Assembly (NCBI RefSeq): GCF_024054555.1
Contig: NZ_JAMXLY010000016.1
Coordinates: 1-61,918, forward strand
Source: Segatella cerevisiae
GTDB taxonomy: Bacteria > Bacteroidota > Bacteroidia > Bacteroidales > Bacteroidaceae
Length of the DNA stretch: 61,918 nt
Direction: 5' to 3'
This document shows positions 7,515-15,994 of this stretch, piece after piece. The first letter of the stretch is position 1, and every line of letters begins with the position of its first letter. The notes below the pieces were generated by a model, which was given only the letters and a program-made list of their open reading frames with translations, had not been told where the DNA came from and made no database searches. Made by a program: the position numbers and the translations under genes.

Positions 7515-9290
7515 TCACCAACCTGTATTCTGATCAATTTTGGCCTGTGAGTTGCCGTCAATGACAGCCTGAGGTATCGGCCACAGCGTCCACTTCGTGA
7601 CGGGCTGCTGGGAAGCCTTGAAATATCCCTTCCAGTAAGGCTGGTAGGCAATGTACATGGCATGGTCGTTGATGCTCTTGATGCCGTCACTGCCCATTCT
7701 GAGGAGGGTCACCCAGCGGCGCTCCTCGCCGTACAACTCCCGCGCACGCTCGTCGAGGATGTACTGCAGCGTCATGTCCGAAGCCGTGGCCAGCACCTTG
7801 CACTGCGCACGCTTCCTCAGGATGTTGACGTCGGCGGCAGCGCCTGCCTTGTCGCCCTTGCGGAGCTTCTCCTCCGCACGGAGCAGCAGGGTCTCCGCCG
7901 AACGCACCGCATAGCGGTCGCTGTATATCTGCGAGCGGTCACCGCCGTCGCTGATGTCGTCATACCCCCAGTCGTCCACGGGGGCGAACTTCGTCCAGAT
8001 CGGGAAGAACTCCGTGATCCTCTGCGAGCCGGCGTCGAGCACGTCTATGCCGCAGGCCTTGCCGTACATGCTGCTCTTCGTGTCCGTGCAGACGAAGGTC
8101 CGCCTGATGTTGCAGGGCGCATTGCGGATGTCACCCTCGTCGTTGTTCCAGATCTGCTCGATCACGTAGTCGGTGGGGGAGTAGACCGCCGTGCCCTGTC
8201 CGCCGAGGTAGGCGCTGACGTTACCGCCGGGATAGTCGGCCGTGTTGACGTTCGTAGCCCAGGGGCCTGCGCCGCCTCCGGTGTTCCTGTAGGCGGAGCC
8301 CCAGACGGCGTCACGCAGCACCGGAGAGAAGTTCTTCGGTGACGGAACGTAGTTGTCGCCGGCGTATTTGTGGTAGACCGTATAGTCGTTCTCCAGGGTC
8401 CAGACCGCCTCGGTGTTGCCCTCGGAATGGTCGTAGTTGCCCTCCTGGAAGAGGTCGAAGAACACGTTGCCGTCCTTGTAGTAGGAGTCCACGCCGTTCT
8501 TCGTGTTCCCCGATACCGTCCTCGTGCCGAAGCGGGAGGTCATCAGGGGGTGCATCGCCATGACCGTGTCGGCATAGGCGATGGCCGTATCCAACTGGGC
8601 GACGTTGTTGTCATTGATCGTTGCCAGGGCAAGGTAGGCCTCGGAGAGGAAGTGGCAGGCCGCGCCGCGTGCCACCCTTCCTGCCTCCGAGGGATACTCG
8701 GGCAGGTTGGAGGCCGCGCGCTTCAGGTCGTTGATCGCAAACCTGTACGTCGCAGCCCTCGAGGAGCGGCTGAAGTCGAGCTTGAGCGTCTCGTAGAACC
8801 TGTCCACGAGGGGCACGCCCCCGAAGAGCTCGCCCAGAGACAGGTAGCCGTAGCCCCTGAAGAACATCATCTCGCCGTAGTTCTCGGCCTTCTCCCGGGC
8901 ATTGTCCCAGGTGATGTTCGGGGAGTTGTAGCCCTCCAGGGCCTGGTTGGAATAGTTGACCAGCTGGTAGAGCGCGTTGAAGATGTTGTTCGAGTAGCTC
9001 GAGGTCGGGGACCAGTTGGAGAAGTTGCTGTAGCCGTTGCCGGTACTGCGGAAGTAGGGCGTGTCCATCTCGTCGGCGCCCACGCCCGTCCAGAAGTTGT
9101 CGATCTGGTACCAGTAGCGGATCTGCACATAGAGGTTCGTCACGCAGGCCTTGACCTGGTCGACGGTATTGAAGGCATTGTCAGTCGTATAGGTGGACTT
9201 CGGATTTTCCTTGAGGAAGTCGTTGTCGTTGCAGGACGTGAAGCCCAGCATTGCGACGGCGGAAACCATTAATATATTCTTGATTTTCAT
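7515..9290 (-). CDS. SusD/RagB-type nutrient-binding surface lipoprotein
   Basis: 591 residues with a lipobox at GFTSC (Cys20), the SusD N-terminal pattern NDNDFLKENPKSTYTTDNAF, helix-rich TPR-like segments and a C-terminal RagB/SusD region (ILDERARELYGEERRW, WPIPQAVIDGN). SusD proteins are the surface lid of a SusC channel and hold the incoming glycan. It starts 17 bases after the susC1 stop and ends 73 bases before a terminator, so the two form one operon. Its base composition is odd: by eye about 60% G+C with G/C-rich third codon positions, against roughly 45% in the flanking susC genes. This suggests that the coding region was acquired or exchanged separately. No glycoside hydrolase is nearby, so the ligand is unknown. 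Confidence 0.93.
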   Translation of the reverse strand: MKIKNILMVSAVAMLGFTSCNDNDFLKENPKSTYTTDNAFNTVDQVKACVTNLYVQIRYWYQIDNFWTGVGADEMDTPYFRSTGNGYSNFSNWSPTSSYSNNIFNALYQLVNYSNQALEGYNSPNITWDNAREKAENYGEMMFFRGYGYLSLGELFGGVPLVDRFYETLKLDFSRSSRAATYRFAINDLKRAASNLPEYPSEAGRVARGAACHFLSEAYLALATINDNNVAQLDTAIAYADTVMAMHPLMTSRFGTRTVSGNTKNGVDSYYKDGNVFFDLFQEGNYDHSEGNTEAVWTLENDYTVYHKYAGDNYVPSPKNFSPVLRDAVWGSAYRNTGGGAGPWATNVNTADYPGGNVSAYLGGQGTAVYSPTDYVIEQIWNNDEGDIRNAPCNIRRTFVCTDTKSSMYGKACGIDVLDAGSQRITEFFPIWTKFAPVDDWGYDDISDGGDRSQIYSDRYAVRSAETLLLRAEEKLRKGDKAGAAADVNILRKRAQCKVLATASDMTLQYILDERARELYGEERRWVTLLRMGSDGIKSINDHAMYIAYQPYWKGYFKASQQPVTKWTLWPIPQAVIDGNSQAKIDQNTGW

Positions 9291-9307
9291 ATTAACTTGA
9301 GATTGAA

Positions 9308-12300
9308 TTAGAACGTGAGTTTTAGACCGAAAGAGACAGTCTTTGATACAGGGTATTGATAGCTCTTGTTACTTGTTAGAGTTTGTTGGACTTCCGGATC
9401 ACCCCCCGTCCAATTAGTTATGGTAAACAGGTTCTTGCAAGCAACATAAACCTGAAGATTTGAGATTCTAAGATTCCTCACCCAGGGCTGCGTGAACGAA
9501 TAAGACAGCGTCAGGTCGGAGAGACGTACAAAACCAAAACCCTGAACCGGGGTATAATTGTCATTGTTATAGGTGACACTCGGGTACTTGTTGCTCCGGT
9601 TCTCAGGTGTCCACCAACCGTGATTTAAATTATTGTCACCATAGAAATCAGATGCGGTACGATAGGCGTATATATTTGTACTTCTGCCATATCCGTCACC
9701 CCCGAAAGTCCCAGTAAAGAGGAAGTAGAGTTGCAGGTTCTTGTATGTCAGTGTATTGCCCAGGCTCATGGTGAAATTAGGGACGGTATAGCCCAAAATC
9801 TTACGGTCACTGGAAGTAATCTTCCCGTCACCGTTTACATCCTCAAATTTGACGTCACCTGGTTTGGCACCGTTGGCTGCTGCATAGGCCTTGTCTGCGT
9901 CTGCTACTTCCAAATTGCCGTTGGCATCATAGGCAGGTTTGCCGCTGGCATCGTAGGCGCACTGGATAATACCGATATTCTTATAGCCGTAGATGGCACC
10001 GAGGGATTTACCCAGAAACAGACTGTTAGTTACATCATCCTTGCCGTCACCGTACAGAGACTTAAGTTTGTTCCTGTTCAAAGAATAGATCAGTTGGGAT
10101 TCCCACTGGAAGTCCCTTGTCTCGATGTTCTTCGTGTTGAGCGTAAGTTCAATTCCTGAATTATTGATCTGCCCCATCGTCTCCTCTAAACTCGTCAGAC
10201 CATTGATGATGACAGGAATGGAGCGGCTGAAGATCTGGTCAGTCGTCTTGGAGAAATAGCCGTCAAAGTCGAAGGTGATGCGGTCCTTCAGCAGCCCAAG
10301 CTCGAAACCGTAATTGATTGACTGCGTCTTTTGCCATGCCAGATCCTTGTTGCCGAGTGTTTTAATTCTTTGTGCCCAGCTTGCCTCTGAAGTATTGCCA
10401 AAGGGATAGCTGAAGCCTCCTGCCTCGCCCAAAGTAATTTGAGACAGAGTTTCGTAAGGACTGAGGTTCTGGCTTCCGTTCTTGCCCCAGGAAAATTTCA
10501 GTTTCAAATAGGAAACCGGTGTGACCTTTTTCATGAAGGATTCGTTAGAGACTGTCCATGCCATCCCCACTGCAGGGAAGATCCCCCATTTGTTGTTGTC
10601 ACCGAAAACGGAGGAACCGTCACGGCGTACAGACAGGTCCAAATGATAAGTGTCTTTATAAGAATAGTTCAGGCGTGCCAGATAGCCGACATCATTATGC
10701 TTATCATAACTACTTACATCAATTTTCACGTTGGTGGCATAATTCAGTCCCCAATAGCCTAAGGTTGTATTGCCAAGCGAGGAGAAGTCTGAAGCTGTAT
10801 AGCCGTGACCTTCCTCAGTTTTGGAATCTCTGGTATATACCAAAGTTATATCAATAAAATGCGGTCCGAACTCATGAGTGTAATCAAGAATGTTGTCCCA
10901 AACCCAGTAAACATTTTTATAACGATCGTTATATCCATTAGCTAAAGAAAGATACTGCGAAATGGTGGAAGGAGAATAACGGTCTTCACTATCGCCTTCC
11001 TGAACATAATACCCTTCATGAATAAAATTATCATAATAGTCATTCTCTATAGTAGAGTTACCGCTCATTTTAAAAGTCAGTCCGTCTATCCAAGGGCATT
11101 TTAAAAGCAGATGGCCTCTTAGATTAAGTACATCATAGGTTTCAACATTACTATAAGTTCCGCTTTTGGCATTCCACAAAGGATTTGTTCTATCGGTACC
11201 TTCATTCACCGGATATTTCTCTAATCCCGCTCCATCAGGTCTCTCGGCTCTGCCATAAGGGCTTAGTCTGACAGCTTCATAAAGATTATAAGGTGTAGGA
11301 TCTAAATAATCATTATAGGTGTAGGATGATTCTGTACCGATCTGCAACCATTTGGTGATGTCACTCTGCAGGCGCATCAGTAGATTGGTCCGTTTAAAAC
11401 CGTCACCGATCACGACACCTGTTTGATTGATAAAAGAGCCTGAGAAAAAATAATTGATGTTCTTTGAAGCTCCCGAGACAGAAGCATTGTAATCCCGTAC
11501 TACTCCTGTCCTTGTACTGTAATCGAACCAGTTAGTAGTTTTTCCAGCCTTATAATTGCTGTACTCGAAGGATTTCATCCACGTCGGGTCAGCGTCTTCG
11601 GCAAGGCCATTCTGAAGATTAACCTTCTTGACATAGTCGGAAGGGCTCAAGACATCAGGCTTAAATGTTGGTGAGGACAGTCCCCAAGAAGAGTTGAAAC
11701 TGATCCTTGGTTTGCCTTCCACTCCTTTCTTCGTCGTGATCATGACCACTCCATTTGCTGCCTGAGAGCCGTAAGCTGCCAGTGAAGTTGCATCCTTCAG
11801 GACGCTTATACTTTCAATAGTATTAGGATCAATATCTCGACGTTGACCTGTAAAAATCATACCGTCCAATATGATAAGAGGGGCGGAACCGCCGTTGACT
11901 GCTTTCTGGCCTCTAACTTGTAATGTCGAAATTCGACCGGACCATTGACTTGGAGCCACATAAATACCACTGACAGTACCTCGGAGGGTAGCCATAGCAT
12001 CTGTTGCTGGAGTCAATGAAACAGGGGATTTGGCTACATCAACTGTAGCAACAGAACCGGTAAAGTTCTTGCGCTTGACTGTACCATAGCCTACGACGAT
12101 GACCTCGTTCAGAGTTTTGTCGTCTGCAACCAGATGTATCTTCAACGGACTGTTCCCTGCCTTGACAGTTTGGGGCTTATAGCCGATATAGGAAACGGTA
12201 AGTTTTGTTCCCGCCGGGACATTGAGGGAGAATTTCCCGTTGATGTCTGTCACTGTCCCGTCTTTGGACCCTGACTTGATCGTAGCCCCGATGATAGGTT

Positions 12301-12451
12301 CATCCTTCTCATCAAGTACGTAGCCCGTAACCATACCTGCCTGTTGTTCCACCCTGACCAGGTCTGAGGCGTATGCACCGCAATACCCGGAAGTACCTGT
12401 CAGGAAAACGAACAATCCCGAAAACAGGAACTTTAATTTAACATTTTTCAT
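9308..12451 (-). CDS. SusC-type TonB-dependent outer-membrane receptor, first copy (paired with SusD)
   Basis: 1047 residues: signal peptide, carboxypeptidase-regulatory-like domain (GYVLDEKDEPIIGATIKSG), plug signature NEVIVVGYGTVKRKNFTGSV, TonB plug and a 22-strand-type barrel ending VSFGLKLTF. It forms an operon with the susD gene 17 bases downstream. It is close to the orphan copy along its whole length; the most visible differences are in the plug and mid-barrel, the parts that usually set ligand specificity. Promoter and palindrome at 12726-12772 lie about 280 bases upstream and are almost identical to those of the porin-imelysin operon. That hints at control by iron, haem or a shared nutrient signal rather than by a dedicated sugar sensor. 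Confidence 0.94.
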   Translation of the reverse strand: MKNVKLKFLFSGLFVFLTGTSGYCGAYASDLVRVEQQAGMVTGYVLDEKDEPIIGATIKSGSKDGTVTDINGKFSLNVPAGTKLTVSYIGYKPQTVKAGNSPLKIHLVADDKTLNEVIVVGYGTVKRKNFTGSVATVDVAKSPVSLTPATDAMATLRGTVSGIYVAPSQWSGRISTLQVRGQKAVNGGSAPLIILDGMIFTGQRRDIDPNTIESISVLKDATSLAAYGSQAANGVVMITTKKGVEGKPRISFNSSWGLSSPTFKPDVLSPSDYVKKVNLQNGLAEDADPTWMKSFEYSNYKAGKTTNWFDYSTRTGVVRDYNASVSGASKNINYFFSGSFINQTGVVIGDGFKRTNLLMRLQSDITKWLQIGTESSYTYNDYLDPTPYNLYEAVRLSPYGRAERPDGAGLEKYPVNEGTDRTNPLWNAKSGTYSNVETYDVLNLRGHLLLKCPWIDGLTFKMSGNSTIENDYYDNFIHEGYYVQEGDSEDRYSPSTISQYLSLANGYNDRYKNVYWVWDNILDYTHEFGPHFIDITLVYTRDSKTEEGHGYTASDFSSLGNTTLGYWGLNYATNVKIDVSSYDKHNDVGYLARLNYSYKDTYHLDLSVRRDGSSVFGDNNKWGIFPAVGMAWTVSNESFMKKVTPVSYLKLKFSWGKNGSQNLSPYETLSQITLGEAGGFSYPFGNTSEASWAQRIKTLGNKDLAWQKTQSINYGFELGLLKDRITFDFDGYFSKTTDQIFSRSIPVIINGLTSLEETMGQINNSGIELTLNTKNIETRDFQWESQLIYSLNRNKLKSLYGDGKDDVTNSLFLGKSLGAIYGYKNIGIIQCAYDASGKPAYDANGNLEVADADKAYAAANGAKPGDVKFEDVNGDGKITSSDRKILGYTVPNFTMSLGNTLTYKNLQLYFLFTGTFGGDGYGRSTNIYAYRTASDFYGDNNLNHGWWTPENRSNKYPSVTYNNDNYTPVQGFGFVRLSDLTLSYSFTQPWVRNLRISNLQVYVACKNLFTITNWTGGDPEVQQTLTSNKSYQYPVSKTVSFGLKLTF

Positions 12452-12725
12452 GAATGAATAATTTAAACCATTGAGTAAATATTAATTTCCATTAGGGATA
12501 CTAATGACGTTATCACTGTCAAACAACCGCCTGAAATGCAATACTGTAAGTTTGCGTCTTGAAGCCGGAGAACCCTGAATGATCCGTTTTAACTGTCTAG
12601 AATAGTAGTCCGCACAACAGTATTTACAGTATGACTACTGCATAGAATTATGTCGTAGGATATAAAGGCAATTGGGATTTTGTTCTTTATGTTTTCTAGA
12701 ACTAAAAAATCATAAAATCAGTTTG

Positions 12726-12756
12726 CAAAAGTAAAGGTTATTAAGAGTTATTGCAA
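12726..12756 (-). promoter_or_regulatory. Promoter of the susC-susD operon
   Basis: Minus-strand -7 box TACTTTTG (12726-12733) with TTG (12754-12756) exactly 20 bases upstream. It leaves a leader of about 270 bases before ATG 12451. Confidence 0.7.
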
Positions 12757-12772
12757 TACCTAAGAGTAGGTA
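12757..12772. promoter_or_regulatory. Palindromic operator candidate, copy 2 (perfect dyad)
   Basis: TACCTAAGAGTAGGTA reads TACCTA-N4-TAGGTA, a perfect inverted repeat touching the -33 TTG. The surrounding bases match the porin site at 3134-3149 in about 22 of 25 positions. Confidence 0.65.
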
Positions 12773-12974
12773 AAGTTTTTTACCATTTTCGAAAAATACC
12801 TAATAGAGTACTCATTGTTGTTCTGTCTTTCTTCAAAAAACAACCTTTTGACAGAATAAAGGAATTGATTGGAAGAATAAATGGATGTGATAAATGATGT
12901 TATAGATTGATGAATTCTTCTAAATGTACTTAAAAATAAATAATTGATTATGGTTAGTTTTCATTTAAATTGTC
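12773..12974. other. AT-rich divergent spacer
   Basis: Nothing recognisable apart from the flanking promoters: low-complexity A/T sequence between the susC operator and the carrier gene promoter. Confidence 0.4.
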
Positions 12975-12982
12975 TAATTTTG
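12975..12982 (+). promoter_or_regulatory. -7 box of the SBF-family carrier gene
   Basis: TAATTTTG fits TAnnTTTG and ends 23 bases before ATG 13006. It overlaps the upstream in-frame TTG codon at 12970, which rules that codon out as the start. Confidence 0.55.
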
Positions 12983-13005
12983 CAGGCAGTATAATAAACT
13001 TTTGG

Positions 13006-13965
13006 ATGCGTTTAATTGCTTTTATTAAAAACTGGACACTGCTTTGTGCCTTAATTTTCGGAACAATCATTTATCTGTTATTCTCGGAAATTCCATTCCT
13101 GCAATCTACCGGAGATTATATGGGACCAAAATTGGTTGATCTCATGCCGTATATCATATCAATCATGTTGTATATCACTTTTTGTAAAATCCAACTAGGT
13201 GATATGAAACCCCGTAAATGGCATTTCCTCTTGCAGGGGACGAGGATTGTTCTCGCCGGACTGACAGTCATAGCAATACAATTCATACATAACCCGGAAA
13301 CAAAAATTCTTGTAGAAGGAGTCTTTATCTGTTTCGTCTGTCCTACTGCAGCAGCAGCCCCGGTGATTACGGAAAAACTGGGGGGAGATATAGCATCACT
13401 GACCATCTACCTCCTGATAGATAATGGTGTGACGGCACTGATTATCCCTCTGTTCTTCCCATTAGTTGAAAGAGGAGAAGAAATTTCATTTCTCGCAGCG
13501 TTCTTCATGGTTTTCAAAGGGGTAATGATGGTGCTGATCGTTCCATTGGTGCTGGCATTGCTTACCCGAAAGTTTATGCCCAAGTTTTCAAATTGGCTCA
13601 ACCATCTTAAAAACATTGCATTTTATTTGTGGACCCTCAATCTGGCGATTATCATGGGATTGACTGCCAAGAATATCATCCATGCTCCTGTTTCCGCTTT
13701 TGCATTGACGATACTCATCATTATTCCTCTTGTCCTGTCTTTCCTGCAGTTTACGATAGGCAAGGCTGTCGGCAGACATTACCACGACAGTATAGAGTCC
13801 GGTCAGGCTTTGGGACAGAAGAATACCGTTCTGGGAATCTGGTTGACGATCAGGTTCCTGAATCCGTATACGGCTCTGGCACCTTGTGCTTATGTGATCT
13901 GGCAGAACATCATCAATGCCGTCCAATTGTGGTTCAAAGAGAAATACGGTTATCTGAAATGGTAG
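13006..13965 (+). CDS. Bile acid:sodium symporter (SBF/BASS) family membrane carrier
   Basis: 319 residues from ATG 13006 with about nine or ten hydrophobic segments, including the paired half-repeats typical of the BASS fold. FICFVCPTAAAAPVITEKLGGD resembles the conserved core crossover region, and a second one lies near GQALGQKNTVLGIWLTIRF. The family moves organic anions (bile acids, pantoate, 2-keto acids, arsenite relatives) with sodium. The substrate here is not evident and the flanking genes give no hint. It stands alone, with a -7 box just upstream and the RNA promoter at 14021 downstream. Confidence 0.8.
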   Translation: MRLIAFIKNWTLLCALIFGTIIYLLFSEIPFLQSTGDYMGPKLVDLMPYIISIMLYITFCKIQLGDMKPRKWHFLLQGTRIVLAGLTVIAIQFIHNPETKILVEGVFICFVCPTAAAAPVITEKLGGDIASLTIYLLIDNGVTALIIPLFFPLVERGEEISFLAAFFMVFKGVMMVLIVPLVLALLTRKFMPKFSNWLNHLKNIAFYLWTLNLAIIMGLTAKNIIHAPVSAFALTILIIIPLVLSFLQFTIGKAVGRHYHDSIESGQALGQKNTVLGIWLTIRFLNPYTALAPCAYVIWQNIINAVQLWFKEKYGYLKW

Positions 13966-14020
13966 ATTCCTGATATTAGGATGGGTATATGCCATTCTGA
14001 GACAAAAAACATCCAAATAA

Positions 14021-14052
14021 TTTGGCAGAATTATCAGGTTTTCATATATTTG
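14021..14052 (+). promoter_or_regulatory. Consensus promoter of the 14056 RNA
   Basis: TTTG (14021-14024), 20 bases, TATATTTG (14045-14052): a full match to the Bacteroidetes housekeeping promoter pattern and one of the two best in the window. Confidence 0.8.
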
Positions 14053-14055
14053 TAA

Positions 14056-14176
14056 CGCGAAAAGAATTTCCTTAATCAGAGTAATGTTAAGAGTCAACGC
14101 CTGCCGAACGGGGCAAGACTTGTTGAATAAAACAATTAGTTAAAGAGTGGGGCGCGAGGATTTCGCGCCTTTTGCT
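14056..14176 (+). ncRNA. ssrS: Structured small RNA, probably 6S/Bacteroidales-1 type
   Basis: A consensus promoter is followed by about 120 bases without a good reading frame and closed by a GC-rich terminator hairpin (GGCGCGA 14151-14157 with TCGCGCC 14163-14169, then TTTT). Inside, CTTAA pairs with TTAAG, TCAAC with GTTGA around a GCCTGCC/GGGGC core, and TTGTT with AACAA, giving an elongated interrupted hairpin. The core GTCAACGCCTGCCG and GGGGCAAGACTTGTTGAAT are as I remember the Bacteroidales-1 motif, which has been proposed to be the 6S RNA of this group. 6S RNA binds RNA polymerase holoenzyme and mimics an open promoter. The gene symbol is tentative. Confidence 0.68.
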
Positions 14177-14185
14177 TGTCAATTC

Positions 14186-15268
14186 ATGGAAGAAATAAAG
14201 AAAATAGTCCTTACAGGTGGTCCTTGTGCCGGTAAGACGACAGCATTGGTAAAGATCATGGAGCATTTTTCAAGTCTAGGCTTCAAAGTGTTCACAATCC
14301 CTGAAGTCCCTACCTTGTTCTCGCAAGGAGGCGTGGATTATCTGACGGATAATAAAACTTTCTTTTATGAAGAGGAGCAGGCTACTCTCGAGACTCAGAT
14401 AGGCTTGGAGGATAAATTCTTGAAGATGGCAAAGGCTTATGGCAAACCTTCTGTCATTGTCTGCGACCGGGGCACACTGGATATTTCCACTTATCTTACT
14501 CCGGAAATGTGGAAGAAAATAACACGTGCATGCGGGACTGATACTGAAAGCCTCCGCAACCGCTATGATGCCGTGCTGCACTTGGTCTCTGCTGCCAATG
14601 GGGCAGAGAAATACTATACCACGGCCAATAACAAACAGAGAAAAGAAGGACTGCAACTGGCACGGCTACTGGACAAGAAAATCATCAACGCCTGGATGGG
14701 ACACCCGCATCTGAGAGTCATCAACAATCATGATAACTTTGAGAACAAACTCCGGCGTGTGATCAAGGAGATCTCTGACGTCCTCGCTCTGCCGCAGCCT
14801 ATCGAAAAGGAACGGAGATATGTCGTGGAAGTCACAGCCCCGATTCCGGAATGTATTGAAAGCGAGATTATCCAGACTTATCTGACTGCTGAGCCGGGGT
14901 GTGAAATGCGCTTGCGCAGGCGGGTATGGAAAGGGAAGAAGGTCAATATCCTGACAACGAAGAAAAAGGTTGCTGATGACGAGAGAATAGAGACCGAGCG
15001 CACTTTGACCAATAATCTTTATGCTTCTCTGCTCAGGCAGGCTGACCCTTACAGACAGACCATCAAGAAAATACGGAAGACTTTTATCTGGAAAGGGCAG
15101 TTTTTTGAACTCGATCATTTCTTGGAACCGATCAATCATCTCATTACTTTGGAAGTGAAGGGCGTTGCAGAAAAGGAAGATGTTCACTTTCCTCCTGCTG
15201 TCAAAGTGATCAAAGACATTACCGGGGATATGGCTTACGATAATTATAATATCGCTTTGCAGAAATAG
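14186..15268 (+). CDS. ATPase (AAA_28-like) fused to a CYTH phosphohydrolase domain
   Basis: 360 residues from ATG 14186; an upstream in-frame start would lie inside the RNA terminator. Residues 1-190 form a P-loop domain with Walker A GGPCAGKTT near residue 11 and an acidic VIVCDRGTLD segment. Residues about 200-355 look like a CYTH/triphosphate tunnel domain: an EKERRY opening, alternating charged strands with CEMRLRRRVWKGK, and FELDHFLEP. CYTH proteins bind polyphosphates or nucleoside triphosphates in a Lys/Arg/Glu-lined tunnel. The fusion suggests a kinase-like and a phosphohydrolase step in one chain; the substrate is unknown. No separate promoter is visible, so expression may depend on read-through of the 14176 terminator. 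Confidence 0.75.
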   Translation: MEEIKKIVLTGGPCAGKTTALVKIMEHFSSLGFKVFTIPEVPTLFSQGGVDYLTDNKTFFYEEEQATLETQIGLEDKFLKMAKAYGKPSVIVCDRGTLDISTYLTPEMWKKITRACGTDTESLRNRYDAVLHLVSAANGAEKYYTTANNKQRKEGLQLARLLDKKIINAWMGHPHLRVINNHDNFENKLRRVIKEISDVLALPQPIEKERRYVVEVTAPIPECIESEIIQTYLTAEPGCEMRLRRRVWKGKKVNILTTKKKVADDERIETERTLTNNLYASLLRQADPYRQTIKKIRKTFIWKGQFFELDHFLEPINHLITLEVKGVAEKEDVHFPPAVKVIKDITGDMAYDNYNIALQK

Positions 15269-15372
15269 GGTAGCAGGAGATCTGCTCTGCAGTTTGCCGG
15301 TTGTGTACAATTCCGGGAAGCGCTGCAGTGAGCCTTGTAAAAAAGGCGATATTTTATGGAGAGGATTTATAA

Positions 15373-15822
15373 ATGGAAGAAAAAGTCTGTATTAAACTTT
15401 TACAAAGACATGGCATAAGGCCGACTGCCAACCGCATTATCATCGCAGAAGCATTGGCTGCCAAGGATAATCATCCTTTGTCCCTCAGGGAATTGGAGGA
15501 AGCTATCCGGACGATTGATAAATCCAATATTTCCCGTGCCTTGACTCTTTTCAAAGAAGAACACCTGGTCCATACCATTGAAGATGGAGCGGGGAGCATC
15601 AGATATGAACTTTGCATGAGCCATTGCAGCACTGAAACTGAAGATGATGACATGCACGTCCATTTCTATTGTGAGGAATGTCATCAGACAACATGCTTAT
15701 ATGACATTCCTTTGCCTACTGTCTGTCTGTCAGACAAATATGAAGTTCATTCTGCCAACTACCTGATTACCGGCATCTGTCCTGAATGTCTGAGAAAGAA
15801 ATTCCGGCACTATCAGGTCTGA
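15373..15822 (+). CDS. Fur-family metal-responsive transcriptional regulator
   Basis: 149 residues. The N-terminal winged helix reads LLQRHGIRPTANRIIIAEAL, with the recognition region around ISRALTLFKEEHLV. The C-terminal half has the HVHFYCEECHQTTC metal cluster and a second CPEC pair near the end, which together form the structural zinc site. This Fur-superfamily layout is common for zinc- or iron-sensing members. The start is ATG 15373 with GGAGAGG upstream. It could regulate the imelysin and susC promoters described above, but nothing in the sequence links them. A second Fur-family gene lies at 60713. Confidence 0.85.
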   Translation: MEEKVCIKLLQRHGIRPTANRIIIAEALAAKDNHPLSLRELEEAIRTIDKSNISRALTLFKEEHLVHTIEDGAGSIRYELCMSHCSTETEDDDMHVHFYCEECHQTTCLYDIPLPTVCLSDKYEVHSANYLITGICPECLRKKFRHYQV

Positions 15823-15953
15823 AAACCGACGGACTCCCGTAAGACAAAAGGCTTATGAGAGATTCGGGAAAGCACAAAACTAAGGGCAGATAATCCTCAG
15901 CGTACGTTTGACTGAGGGTTGAGGAACATTCTGCACTTTAACTGATAAGGCTT

Positions 15954-15979
15954 TTCGTGAAGAGAACGTTCTTCACGAA
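15954..15979. repeat. Perfect inverted repeat downstream of fbp
   Basis: TTCGTGAAGA (15954-15963) pairs with TCTTCACGAA (15970-15979) between the convergent fur and fbp genes. There is no T tract on either side, so it is a hairpin or protein site rather than a classical terminator. Confidence 0.45.
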
Positions 15980-15994
15980 GAGAGCGAAAAACAT

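Noticed and set aside
8370..9272. A 300-codon plus-strand open frame inside susD
   Set aside because: It is the antisense shadow of a GC-rich gene: valine, glycine and arginine runs, no start signal, no family pattern.
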